From: an uncultured Holophagaceae bacterium
Lineage (GTDB): Bacteria > Acidobacteriota > Holophagae > Holophagales > Holophagaceae
NCBI GenBank assembly: GCA_903884655.1
Contig: CAISFO010000047.1
Location: 1-64,000 of the forward strand
Direction of reading: 5' to 3'
Length of the DNA: 64,000 bases
Below the pieces are notes generated by a model. It searched no databases and had not been told where the DNA came from. It worked only from the letters and a program-made list of their open reading frames with translations. Shown one piece after another: positions 26,101 through 32,770 of the stretch; position 1 is the first letter of the stretch, and each line of letters begins with the position of its first letter. The translations under genes were made by a program, and so were the position numbers.

Positions 26101-27809
26101 TGTCGGCCATGGCCGAGGATGCCGGTCTTCCGGGTCCTCTGGAGGTGATGGACGCCGGTCGACCCGTGAGTCCCGCCTTCCTGGCCTTCCTGCGGGACCT
26201 CCGGCCCGCCGAGGCAGCGCGGTTCAGCACCCTGGATCCCAGCGGCTACCGGGCGGCCCTCGCCCACCGCTGGCGGGAGCGGGAGCCCCAGCTGACTGCC
26301 GAGCAGATCCGGTACTGGCTCCGGGAGCTCTGGGCCCAGGACAGCGCCCCCCTGCCGCGTCGCGGCCTCGCGAAGCTGGGTGGGCCCTGGCCCCATGCCG
26401 TGACCTGGCTGGAGCAGCAGCCCCTTTCGGAGCGGTTGTCCGTGGTGAAGGCCATGGAAGAAGCTCTGAAAGCCTCTGTGTCCAGTCCAGTTCTGTTCGA
26501 CCGTCTCGGCCACAGCGCCAGCGACGATGTGGCCGACCTCCTGGCCGTGCGTGTGCGCCTGGCCCGGGGCGAGGCCAGCGCGGCCCTCGGCCTCGCCGAC
26601 GGGATGCTCACCGAGCTGCGTAGGGGAGAGGCCTTGTCTTTCGCGGCCCCCGCGCAGCTTATGGAAGGCGCCGAAGGCAGTGAAGAAGGCGAGGTGGCCC
26701 CTCCGCCCGAACGGATCAGCGCCGGTGACCCCATGGTGGATCGCCTGCGGACCTGGCTTCTGCCCTTCCGCGAGGCCAAGGCTGCTGCGCCCCTGGAGGC
26801 CCGGCTCCTGACCTTCCTGAAGGCAAAGCGCCAGGAAGGAACCACGGCTCTGCCGGCCTGGAAGCTGGCCTTCGAACTCAGCGGTGCGGCCGAGGCTTCC
26901 AGTCTCGGCCAGGAGCTGGAGGAGGCCTGGTTCCGTGGCGAAGTGCAGGCCGAGGAGCTGGGGCCCCTCACAGAGACCCTGGCCCGAAGTCTGCCCGCCG
27001 AAGCTCCCCGCTGGCTGGCCCGGTGGCCCCGTCACCATGCCTTCACCGGTGCCGCGCAGCGCGCCGCCATCTTCGTGGCCCTCAAGCGACCCGCCGAAGG
27101 CGCCAGGGCCCTCTTCGAGGGGCGTCGCAGGAGCCCCTGGGAAGCCCGCGAGGAGGTGCAGGCCTTCGACCTCTGGCGCCGCTTGGGAGCGCCCGTTCCC
27201 GCCGACACGAAGGCCCCTGCCGCCTGGGCCGAAGCCCTCCCAGCCTGGCTGGCCAAGGCCGAAGCCGCGGTCGGTCCCCTGGGGATCCGATTGAAGGCCC
27301 ATCCTCTGGACCTGCTTTCGGCCCGGGCCGCCCTGCGCAGTCCTTCGGCCGCCGATGAGGATGCTCTCCTCCGGGCTGGTCTCGCCCTGGGCCACGCCAG
27401 CCGAGGCGAGGCAGAAGGCGACCGCCTCCTTCTCCGCATCCGCGCGGCCCGCGGGCTGCTGCCCCGGTCCGCCGAGGCCGCCCGCTGGGCCCTCGAAGGC
27501 AGCTCGCCCGACGGCATGACGCGCCTGCTGGTCCAGCGTCGCTTCCGCACGGTGGACATCAACGGGGCTCTGGCCGATGCGGCCCGCATCGCCCGCCAGG
27601 TGGGCGATGACCGCGGCCTGAAAGAAGCCCTCAGCCTCCTTGCTGATCGCAGCGCCCCCGGTGTGCAGGCCCTGCGAGCGGAGCTGGCGGTGCCTGAGGC
27701 GCCGCCCAGCATCTACCACCTGGTGTATGGCCGCCCGGCGCCCCTCCGGCCCCGGGATCTCACTTGGGCACTCCTGTCCAACATCCTCAAGGCGGAGGGC
27801 GTCCGATGA
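20112..27809 (+). CDS. Giant 2565-residue repeat protein, envelope cluster
   Basis: One of the largest genes of the window. The first 40 residues contain one hydrophobic segment (LHAAAVVGLAVAGIAAT), probably an anchor or signal, with an N-terminal basic stretch. The rest is an Ala/Leu/Arg-rich helical repeat with the spacing of TPR-like arrays (for example AELARLLEGRSETAALRHLADARLNLGDRQGALAAMEKW near residues 77-115). An acidic linker lies near residues 525-555 (AQEDEEVPGEEGGEA). I see no enzyme motif and no thioester motif of alpha-2-macroglobulins. The start overlaps the VIT/VWA stop (ATGA) and its own stop overlaps the next ATG, so it is tightly coupled. It is probably a periplasmic scaffold. 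Function not known. Confidence 0.8.
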   Translation: MSLDRTIAMAHRWMGRAKAFKSLHAAAVVGLAVAGIAATQVPWTELTEADWIYALATRYSLVEGHRVHYPTPTAELARLLEGRSETAALRHLADARLNLGDRQGALAAMEKWASAEGPQAWDETARWAAGHREMAAAFRAADKALLGLPTEARHALADQRIQWADLHPEAADALALRKARVALFPQDAQALEDYVRALEKANRLPEADQVLAGGQALAPERRLLLRADLLTAHGDHRGAFQVLDAAVAEPWSMDFRRAFVVRVDKGAPTAPAAWRAALEARFDAGALVRLATYFEGQGRGDAQADLLRQVDRRYGKDLGRKEQLLMARLHGEIDAIPEAFRARLAAANQATAEEQTRDLAALAHLALKAGGRPLAWGTYNDESYKWVANLDRTPGFWTGGISLLLTGEDWKAVLERLENESLPDRTFTAARLLSDELVRRASRHAELPALRVALMNKHLERGEGSAALALLPLVESAAPAVADEARRLALLAARQVRVPLTEELRLFRARLKYLAPDGSRPMGAGPGSQFSTAGDAQEDEEVPGEEGGEARPWVHQPRKSQGQNYPYLLEEGLARLDHLNPDHRASLDLILGELDRLPDDENLWLHLAARLSTWNLDDELGPRFDRALKRFQGPGIWDMAARWYARRDQQQNLRALAQSVADRFRGAAIFSKLSGSGNVRVAVPDQPAVGGRVRLVLWADWVRLKALERFPHSPTVVREAQRLVAMSSWERRFDPGKEAKKDYTVTIAPDALLEERHWAILFVDAGQREAFFVEAMRQGHLEARLLELEARKDRTPVEDQVLFEGWSRLSRFERAMAPGDRLAASYPGDGDLAHRVLSLHRSLNGLETSHAGPALALVARTAPALEDPSALWTELGELEEDRGRPDAAMDIWKHLADGEARNPRRVAEWATLLWDYHHDKEALAVVEEGRQRLNRPKFFAFETGVLRENLKDLDGAVREYLSALRPEEASGFDWFEQDQRSLRRLAQLLAREQVFRIVEARIKGLRPGVAEDERALAGYYPLAGIEPPAPGFDWDADTWIDNMDLPNDPVGRAQREDRKVAERPREYDAVKRIGDLLLEKTREMAPKATVVEFVNAAETWSHRLAQARWTPDQVVTFQGSLMARRAALATSEEDRIQKDMARADFLAGKGRAAEADAVWASLDARIGALPEGTVRLKAEAGRAAYIERAKGADAAAQDWRRITTRYPWSLGLLEDRLAFLQRVNRGDEARATLEGVLPRAATGHREPLLERLTQDCLTANDLPRARRAVLLLLGTEGLSEARRLGAIHLLARLSLKENPAWDPYALAKVEAARLKPEFHAELYHSLARAVDLEGGTGPVPGLWIEALNRRTERSWVEAASRSARRAGKGPEFLAFFEKQLQRSPRDMRWAVAVRDIRTAYHDVDGALAAARAAVAVRPEKEILWREAVDLLVRADRPAEAADFLDGWNRPRLADEGVARWRSQLYAQAGDGARALAIEQAALAAFSRGTEGSADEFQSRRSRAAERLLDLGYPDLALRLLSAKNDAKDLVTSRLSADRQAQIALLNNQFLRLLVSTGDASQRTNLARALSRYGRGEQREEVLNQLLRLIWPREGKPSDKILTSWWPFVQNADLEEPLRMVLAQRLVATRPGPWQAAPTVAFVQSVSASVVVSKVLNNNRWWELQTPDVEGLWVRELARRDRGEELLAFVEPYWRAMMSQVKDPLGKGISADTPRWSWSLWLDDPRVLAVWARTAALHPDKVKDLSDVMSNRVLWDRFWVLAARRWKPEPLLAMLAQDTRLAWFRFWEPALQAQDPVLVARHRVIEQVTTALGRLVQGAPDAVKDPLIARLRGPQTVGEVLGKDSQWVWPEFTPRRDNRGKLREDGDDRIIGQGVDQGRVPGALWGDRPGEAWYVLEALARHRQGDSTAPYLPLDAPQRGGETNRTLLAMRMARAEQNLPLAVEIMGRRPGAANDRTWLEGKVTLLVAAHQRDQAAEAFSAYVVAAQARLSVDDFRNLSAMAEDAGLPGPLEVMDAGRPVSPAFLAFLRDLRPAEAARFSTLDPSGYRAALAHRWREREPQLTAEQIRYWLRELWAQDSAPLPRRGLAKLGGPWPHAVTWLEQQPLSERLSVVKAMEEALKASVSSPVLFDRLGHSASDDVADLLAVRVRLARGEASAALGLADGMLTELRRGEALSFAAPAQLMEGAEGSEEGEVAPPPERISAGDPMVDRLRTWLLPFREAKAAAPLEARLLTFLKAKRQEGTTALPAWKLAFELSGAAEASSLGQELEEAWFRGEVQAEELGPLTETLARSLPAEAPRWLARWPRHHAFTGAAQRAAIFVALKRPAEGARALFEGRRRSPWEAREEVQAFDLWRRLGAPVPADTKAPAAWAEALPAWLAKAEAAVGPLGIRLKAHPLDLLSARAALRSPSAADEDALLRAGLALGHASRGEAEGDRLLLRIRAARGLLPRSAEAARWALEGSSPDGMTRLLVQRRFRTVDINGALADAARIARQVGDDRGLKEALSLLADRSAPGVQALRAELAVPEAPPSIYHLVYGRPAPLRPRDLTWALLSNILKAEGVR

Positions 27810-29329
27810 TCCGCTGCATCCTGTATGCGACCCTGGTCCTGTTCACCCTGCAGGCCCAGGCCCCCATGCCCCTGCCGGAGGGCCCTGTGCGTCTGGTCAT
27901 CCCGGATGCCTCGGCCTTCGACGCTGCCCTCACGGGTGGCTACCGTTCCGTCCTCAAGGGGGAACCGCGCGAGGACGATCCCCTCGTGGCGGCTTGGCGC
28001 CGGACCCAGGTGGGCACCAAGCTCGAGGACCAGTGGGGCCGCCTCTCCGGAGACCTGCCCTGGACCTGGGACACGATCCGGAAGCTGCAGCCGAAAGCCG
28101 TGGCCCTCGCCATCCTGGATGTGGGCCACCTGGAGGCGGTGCTCATCATCGAAACACCTCTGGCGCAGCTGCCCATCAGCCCGCCCAAGGGACAGGCCCG
28201 CACCCATGGTGGTGTGGCCTACGCCCTGGTGGCACCGGGCGCCGCCGATGGCAGCGAGGACAAGGACCGCCGCATGGGTCTGGCCTGGGCGCGCCTGGGG
28301 GGCCGCCTGATCCTCGCCACCAGCGAGCGGGCCCTGAAGCGCTCCCTGGACGAGGCGCTGGCGGGCCGCGGCTTCAAGGCCCCGCTGCCCGGGCTGGTGG
28401 CCATGGAGCTGGATCTCGACGCGCTGCGCCGGGACCGCTATTTCCGCCGCGAGTTCCCCTTCCCGGAAGGCCCGGAGAAAGGGCGCGTCCATGCGTCGCT
28501 CCGAATGGAGAATGGCCGGCTGGTGGAGGTCCGCGAAGGATCGAACGAGCCGCGAAAGGGCGTCTTCAGCTTCCCTGGTGCGGGCTTCGCCGCAGCAGGC
28601 TGGCAGGCCGAAGGCGAGGCCTTCTGGCCCACCTTCCGGCGGGCCTGTCTGGAGCCCATCCCCGCCCTGGCGGAGGACCCCGTCGCCGCCCTGAGTACCT
28701 TGCCCATGGCGAGACCCCAGGCCGGTGAAGACCGCTACGCCGTGGACTTCACTAAGCCCAGGCTGACGGCGGGCGCCGCGAAAGCGGAAGAAGGGGACCT
28801 GGCTCCCTGGAAGGCTCTGCTGGCCCGCCAGCCAGTGACCAGCTGGGGCTACGTCCTGACCTCCGACGGGGTCCGCCGACTGGTCTTCCCCTGGCCCGCC
28901 AATCTGGATGCCGAGTTCCTCGAAGCCTGCCGCGCCACGGTGGTGCGCCGGGCCGGCCGGGCCACCGTGCAGAAACTCGGGGACGTGCAGGAACTCCAGG
29001 TGGGGCCGGGGCTGCCGACCCTGGCCCTGCGCCGAACGGGGGGGCTGCTCTGGGTGGGCGCGTCCGCCCGGGACCTGAAGGACATGCCCGAGCCCCGGGC
29101 CGAAGCGGACCTCATCCGCTGGGGCCAGGTGAACCTGGACACCGTGCGGGCCGAGTCCACCCGGTGGGCCAAGGTGGAAGGGCCTGCGCGCCCGGAGCTG
29201 GTGCGGCCCATGTCGGACCGCGTGCTGGGCCTGCTGGGCTGGATGCCCAGCACCCGCGCCCTGCGGGTGGAGCGCCGCCGCACCGCAAAGGGCTGGCTGG
29301 AAACCGCCACCTTCGGCGGAGGCCAGTGA
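27806..29329 (+). CDS. Secreted protein of envelope cluster, unrecognised
   Basis: A 507-residue protein starting at the ATG (27806) that overlaps the giant gene's TGA. The first 19 residues (MIRCILYATLVLFTLQAQA) are a signal peptide. The mature part opens PLPEGPVRLVIPDASAFDAALT; the stretch DPLVAAWRRTQVGTKLEDQW and its helical neighbours, and then hydrophobic strands (AVLIIETPLAQLPI, ALVAPGAADGSED), are mixed alpha/beta. Its place between a scaffold and a DUF2300/PBP-like gene recalls DUF2138 (YfaA) of the E. coli yfa operon, but I cannot confirm this by sequence. It overlaps the next gene by GTGA. Confidence 0.6.
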   Translation: MIRCILYATLVLFTLQAQAPMPLPEGPVRLVIPDASAFDAALTGGYRSVLKGEPREDDPLVAAWRRTQVGTKLEDQWGRLSGDLPWTWDTIRKLQPKAVALAILDVGHLEAVLIIETPLAQLPISPPKGQARTHGGVAYALVAPGAADGSEDKDRRMGLAWARLGGRLILATSERALKRSLDEALAGRGFKAPLPGLVAMELDLDALRRDRYFRREFPFPEGPEKGRVHASLRMENGRLVEVREGSNEPRKGVFSFPGAGFAAAGWQAEGEAFWPTFRRACLEPIPALAEDPVAALSTLPMARPQAGEDRYAVDFTKPRLTAGAAKAEEGDLAPWKALLARQPVTSWGYVLTSDGVRRLVFPWPANLDAEFLEACRATVVRRAGRATVQKLGDVQELQVGPGLPTLALRRTGGLLWVGASARDLKDMPEPRAEADLIRWGQVNLDTVRAESTRWAKVEGPARPELVRPMSDRVLGLLGWMPSTRALRVERRRTAKGWLETATFGGGQ

Positions 29330-31020
29330 TCTTCCCTCGAGGCCGCGCCATCGCCGCGATCCTCACCTGGATCGTGGCGATGGCGGCCTCGGGCCAGGAG
29401 CCCGTCCTGCACACCTGGCGCCTAGTCCAGGGCCGGCTTGAAACCTCGGAAGGCGTCTCCGACGCGCCCCTGGCCGTGGGCTCCCTGCAGAAGCCCTTCG
29501 TGGTCCGGGCCTGGGCCCAGGCCCATCCGGACCGGCCTTCGCCCCGCTTCACCTGCAGGGGCGGTGGTGCCTGCTGGTTGAAGAAGGGCCATGGCGAGCT
29601 GGGCCTGGCCACGGCTCTGGCCCGCTCCTGCAACGCCTACTTCCGGCAGCTGGCCGAAACCACGCCCGGGGACCAGCTGACCGACAGCCTGGGTCGCGCA
29701 GGCTTTGCGCCGGCCCCCTTGAATGCAGATCAGGCCATCGGTCTCGCGGTGCCGGACCTGCTTCGGATCCGTCCCTCGCAACTGCTGGAAGCCTACCGGG
29801 GCCTGCTGCTGGAGCCCTGGCCCCTGGGCGAGGCCCTGCGCCGGGAGGTGCTCCGGGGCCTGCACGAGGGCGCCCGCAGCGGCACCGCGGGGGGCCTGGG
29901 CGCCTGGGGTCTCTGGGCCAAGACGGGCACCGTGCCGCTGGACGCCCAGCACACCGAGGGCTTCGCCCTGGTCCTGGACGAGGGCGAACTGGCCATCCTG
30001 GCCCGCCTGCGGCCCGGCACCGGGGCCCAGGCCGCCACGGCCCTGGCCGCACCCCTGGCGGCCCAGCGGCCGGGTACTGCGGTGCCCACCCATGGGGGCG
30101 ACCAGGTCCACGTGCGCCTCTTCGACCTGCTGCCCGCCACCGGATTCAGCGTGCAGAATGCAGGGCCAGCCCCCATCCCGGATGGACGTGGCTTCCTGGG
30201 CCCAGGGGCCAGCCATCCGCTCAGGCCCGGGGACCGGGTGGGACCCGGGCAGCTTGAACTCCGCGCAGAAACGCGGGGTATCCGCCGCCGCTTCCAGGGC
30301 CGTCTACAGGTCAGCGACGGGCACCTCCTGGCTACGCTCACCCGGCGCGCCTACGTCGAAGGTGTGCTCGCCGCGGAGCTGCCCTGCGGAGATCCCGAAC
30401 TGCGGCTGGACCTGGGTGCGGCGGTGCTGCGCTTTCTGGCCCGGGGCCGCCGGCATGTGGACGCGGACGTCTGCGACAGCACCCACTGCGCCTGGTTCGT
30501 GGGGCAGGGACCCCTGCTGGACTGGACGGACCCCGCCCGGGCCCGGGTGCTGCCTGCCCAGGCGGAGCCCCGCTCCCTGGACGAGGCCGACTGGGCACGC
30601 ATCCAAGGCCGCTCCCGCCTCCCCGGTCCTGCACTCTGGACCGCCCATTGCGGGGGCAGCCCCCTTTCGACCCGGCGGGTCTGGGGCTTTGGCGAAGGGG
30701 CCGCCGCGCCCTGTCCTCGGCATCCAGGTGTCACCGCCGGGTGGACCCGGATCTGGCGCCGGGGGGATCTGGAGAGGGCTTTCGGCCCGGGCATCGACGC
30801 CGTAGTAATGGAGCCGCCCCCGGGGGTCTGGCGCCTCACGTTCTCGCGGAAGGGCCGCAAGGAGACCTATGGATTTGACGAGGCCCACCGGCGCATGGCC
30901 ACAGTGCTGGGCTGGGACGCCCTGCCGAGTCCGGCGGACCGCATTGAGCTGAACCCAGAGGGCCTGCGGCTCGAGGGCACGGGGCAGGGGCACCGCGTGG
31001 GACTCTGTCTGGGGAAGTGA
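29326..31020 (+). CDS. PBP-like transpeptidase fused to SpoIID domain
   Basis: A 564-residue exported protein starting at a GTG that overlaps the previous stop (GTGA). An N-terminal hydrophobic segment is followed by a penicilloyl-serine-transferase domain with all three active-site motifs: SxxK as S53LQK, SxN as S101CN, and KTG as K199TG. A spacer leads to a SpoIID/LytB-like domain (about 295-540): RAYVEGVLAAELPCG near residue 340 with a Glu at the position of the catalytic Glu of SpoIID lytic transglycosylases, then CDSTHCAWFVGQG near 382. One protein could therefore cut peptide cross-links and glycan strands. DUF2300 proteins (YfaQ) have a related N-terminal part. Likely periplasmic. Confidence 0.78.
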   Translation: MIFPRGRAIAAILTWIVAMAASGQEPVLHTWRLVQGRLETSEGVSDAPLAVGSLQKPFVVRAWAQAHPDRPSPRFTCRGGGACWLKKGHGELGLATALARSCNAYFRQLAETTPGDQLTDSLGRAGFAPAPLNADQAIGLAVPDLLRIRPSQLLEAYRGLLLEPWPLGEALRREVLRGLHEGARSGTAGGLGAWGLWAKTGTVPLDAQHTEGFALVLDEGELAILARLRPGTGAQAATALAAPLAAQRPGTAVPTHGGDQVHVRLFDLLPATGFSVQNAGPAPIPDGRGFLGPGASHPLRPGDRVGPGQLELRAETRGIRRRFQGRLQVSDGHLLATLTRRAYVEGVLAAELPCGDPELRLDLGAAVLRFLARGRRHVDADVCDSTHCAWFVGQGPLLDWTDPARARVLPAQAEPRSLDEADWARIQGRSRLPGPALWTAHCGGSPLSTRRVWGFGEGAAAPCPRHPGVTAGWTRIWRRGDLERAFGPGIDAVVMEPPPGVWRLTFSRKGRKETYGFDEAHRRMATVLGWDALPSPADRIELNPEGLRLEGTGQGHRVGLCLGK

Positions 31021-31050
31021 GGGACGATGCAGTTTATGGAAGGAGCGTCA

Positions 31051-31857
31051 ATGTGGAATCCAAGGATGGTCCTGGCGAGCCTTTCCGCTGCGTTCTTGAT
31101 GGCGGCCCAGCCCGTGGACACCTTGCCTAAGGCACTGGTCCTCAGGCCGGGGGAAGGCCTGGCCATCACCATGGGCGATGGCGAGGTGCACGCCTATGGT
31201 GATGCCCGGAGGGAAGCTCCCATGGGCAGCCTGGCGAAGCTGGCGTGGATGCGCCTCGAAGGCACAGACTGGTCGGCCGAGAGCGTGCGCTTCGTTTGCA
31301 CCGGAACATTAGGGCCCTTCACCTGTGGGAACCCCAAAGGCCACGGCCGGGTGGATCTGGGGAGGGCGCTGAGGGCTGATTGCAATCTGGCATTCCTCTC
31401 CTGGATTGCAGGTTCTCAGAGCGGCTGGAAGGACTTCTACGGAGAAGCGGCGGCCCGAGCCAGGATGGAAGAGGTCTTTTCTTCCTTCCTTGGACACCGT
31501 CTGCCGCCGGGAGACACGCTTCCGCCCCTGACGGCCGCCTGGGTGGGAGTGGGGGACCTGCTGCGCACCAGCCCCGAGGCCTTTCTTCGCTGGCTGATGG
31601 AGCCGGAACAGGCCCAGGTGGCGACGTTCGGAAAGCGCTATCTGGCGGGTGGGTGGGTCGAAGTGAAGGATCTCCTCGGCAAGGAGGACTGGTGGTTCAT
31701 CACAGGGACTGTCCCCGTGGTTGGTGAACCCGCGGCTACCAGCGCCTGGGTCGCCGGGGGACGGGGACTGGCCATGGTGGTGCTGTTCATTCCTCGAGGC
31801 ACTGGCATGCTGGAAGGCATGGCCCGCATCCGGGTAATCCTTGGGCTGAAGGGCTGA
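31051..31857 (+). CDS. PBP/beta-lactamase-like protein, degenerate active site
   Basis: A 268-residue exported protein starting at 31051, with GGAAGGAG upstream and a signal peptide (about residues 1-23). It is a paralogue of the N-terminal domain of the preceding fusion: FVCTGTLGPFTCGNPKGHGRVDLG with the downstream AL..DCNLAFL parallels F..CRGGGACWLKKGHG and AL..SCNAYF. The SxxK motif is kept (S60LAK63), but SxN is D110CN and KTG has become I217TGT. It is thus unlikely to work as a normal transpeptidase and may be a partner or sensor. It ends one base into the next gene (TGATG). Confidence 0.7.
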   Translation: MWNPRMVLASLSAAFLMAAQPVDTLPKALVLRPGEGLAITMGDGEVHAYGDARREAPMGSLAKLAWMRLEGTDWSAESVRFVCTGTLGPFTCGNPKGHGRVDLGRALRADCNLAFLSWIAGSQSGWKDFYGEAAARARMEEVFSSFLGHRLPPGDTLPPLTAAWVGVGDLLRTSPEAFLRWLMEPEQAQVATFGKRYLAGGWVEVKDLLGKEDWWFITGTVPVVGEPAATSAWVAGGRGLAMVVLFIPRGTGMLEGMARIRVILGLKG

Positions 31858-32099
31858 TGACCTGGTCGGTCTACCTCCTTCGCTGCGGGGACGGAACCCT
31901 CTACTGCGGCATCGCGCTGGAGGTGGCGGCGCGGCTCGAACAGCACCGGGCGGGGAAGGGCGCCAAGTACACCCGGGGCCGGGGGCCGCTGAAGCTGGTC
32001 TACAGCGAGGCCTGCGGGACGAGGGCCGTGGCGCTCCGACGGGAGCGGGCCATCAAGCGGCTGCGGCGGGAGGCCAAGCTTAGGCTCTGCGGCCCTTGA
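31857..32099 (+). CDS. GIY-YIG nuclease domain protein (UPF0213)
   Basis: An 80-residue single-domain protein. The conserved opening VYLLRCGDGTLYCGIAL corresponds to GIY-YIG (here V-Y-L and L-Y-C-G), followed by LEQHRAGKGAKYTRGRGPLKLVY and the Glu-containing helix ALRRERAIKRLRREAK. This is the YhbQ/UPF0213 group, which includes members that act on branched or damaged DNA. Its ATG overlaps the previous stop by one base, and its last 20 bases overlap the end of rpe on the other strand. Confidence 0.87.
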   Translation: MTWSVYLLRCGDGTLYCGIALEVAARLEQHRAGKGAKYTRGRGPLKLVYSEACGTRAVALRRERAIKRLRREAKLRLCGP

Positions 32100-32766
32100 A
32101 CATCTCCTGAAGCAGACCAGCGGCGGCGGCCTTAGGGTCCTCGGCCTTGAATATGGCGTTGCCGGCCACGAGGCAGTCAGCGCCAGCGCGGATGAGATCA
32201 CCGGCGTTCTTCAGGCTGACGCCGCCATCCACCTGGATGAAGAAGGGCAGTCCGCGTTCGGTGCGCAGGGTGTCCAGGCGCTTGACTTTGTCCAGCACCC
32301 GGGGGATGAAGCTCTGGCCGCCGAAGCCGGGGTTGACGCTCATCAGCAGCACGAAATCGAAGTCACCCACCAGGTCCACCAGGGTTTCTACGGGTGTGCC
32401 TGGGTTCAGCACCACACCGGCCTTACCGCCCGCCTGGCGGATGGCGGCCAGGGTCCGGTGCACATGGGGGTCCGCTTCCTGGTGGATGCTTACCCAGTCG
32501 GCGCCAGCCTTCACGAACTCGGCCGCGTAGCGCAGGGGCTCCACGATCATCAGGTGGCAGTCCAGGGGCAGGGTGGTGGCCTTACGCAGGCTTTCGACCA
32601 CCGGCAGACCGATGGTGATGTTGGGCACGAAGCGGCCATCCATGACGTCCACATGCACCACCTGGGCCCCCGAGGCCTCGATCATGCGGAGTTCCTCGCC
32701 CAGCCGGCTGAAGTCGGCAGACAGGAGGGACGGGGCCAGGAGGGGGGTATCGGGGCGCAGGCTCAT
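32080..32766 (-). CDS. rpe: Ribulose-phosphate 3-epimerase
   Basis: A 228-residue TIM-barrel enzyme that interconverts ribulose-5-phosphate and xylulose-5-phosphate. Visible are APSLLSADFSRLGEEL near residue 10, HVDVMDGRFVPNITIG (metal His and Asp), DCHLMIVEPLRYA, HQEAD, VLLMSVNPGFGGQSFIP and IQVDGGV, ending in the phosphate-binding DCLVAGNAIF. Length is normal. The start ATG at 32766 is just after AGGAG with short spacing. Its 3' end overlaps the GIY-YIG gene's end. Confidence 0.95.
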   Translation of the reverse strand: MSLRPDTPLLAPSLLSADFSRLGEELRMIEASGAQVVHVDVMDGRFVPNITIGLPVVESLRKATTLPLDCHLMIVEPLRYAAEFVKAGADWVSIHQEADPHVHRTLAAIRQAGGKAGVVLNPGTPVETLVDLVGDFDFVLLMSVNPGFGGQSFIPRVLDKVKRLDTLRTERGLPFFIQVDGGVSLKNAGDLIRAGADCLVAGNAIFKAEDPKAAAAGLLQEMFKGRRA

Positions 32767-32770
32767 GCTC

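Noticed and set aside
25449-27719. 756-codon minus-strand frame within the giant gene
   Set aside because: It is a shadow of the third-position GC bias of the giant gene, with Gly/Pro/His-rich content and no start site.
20112-27809. Giant protein as an alpha-2-macroglobulin
   Set aside because: No CxEQ thioester motif and no macroglobulin beta-domain pattern are visible; the chain is helical repeat.
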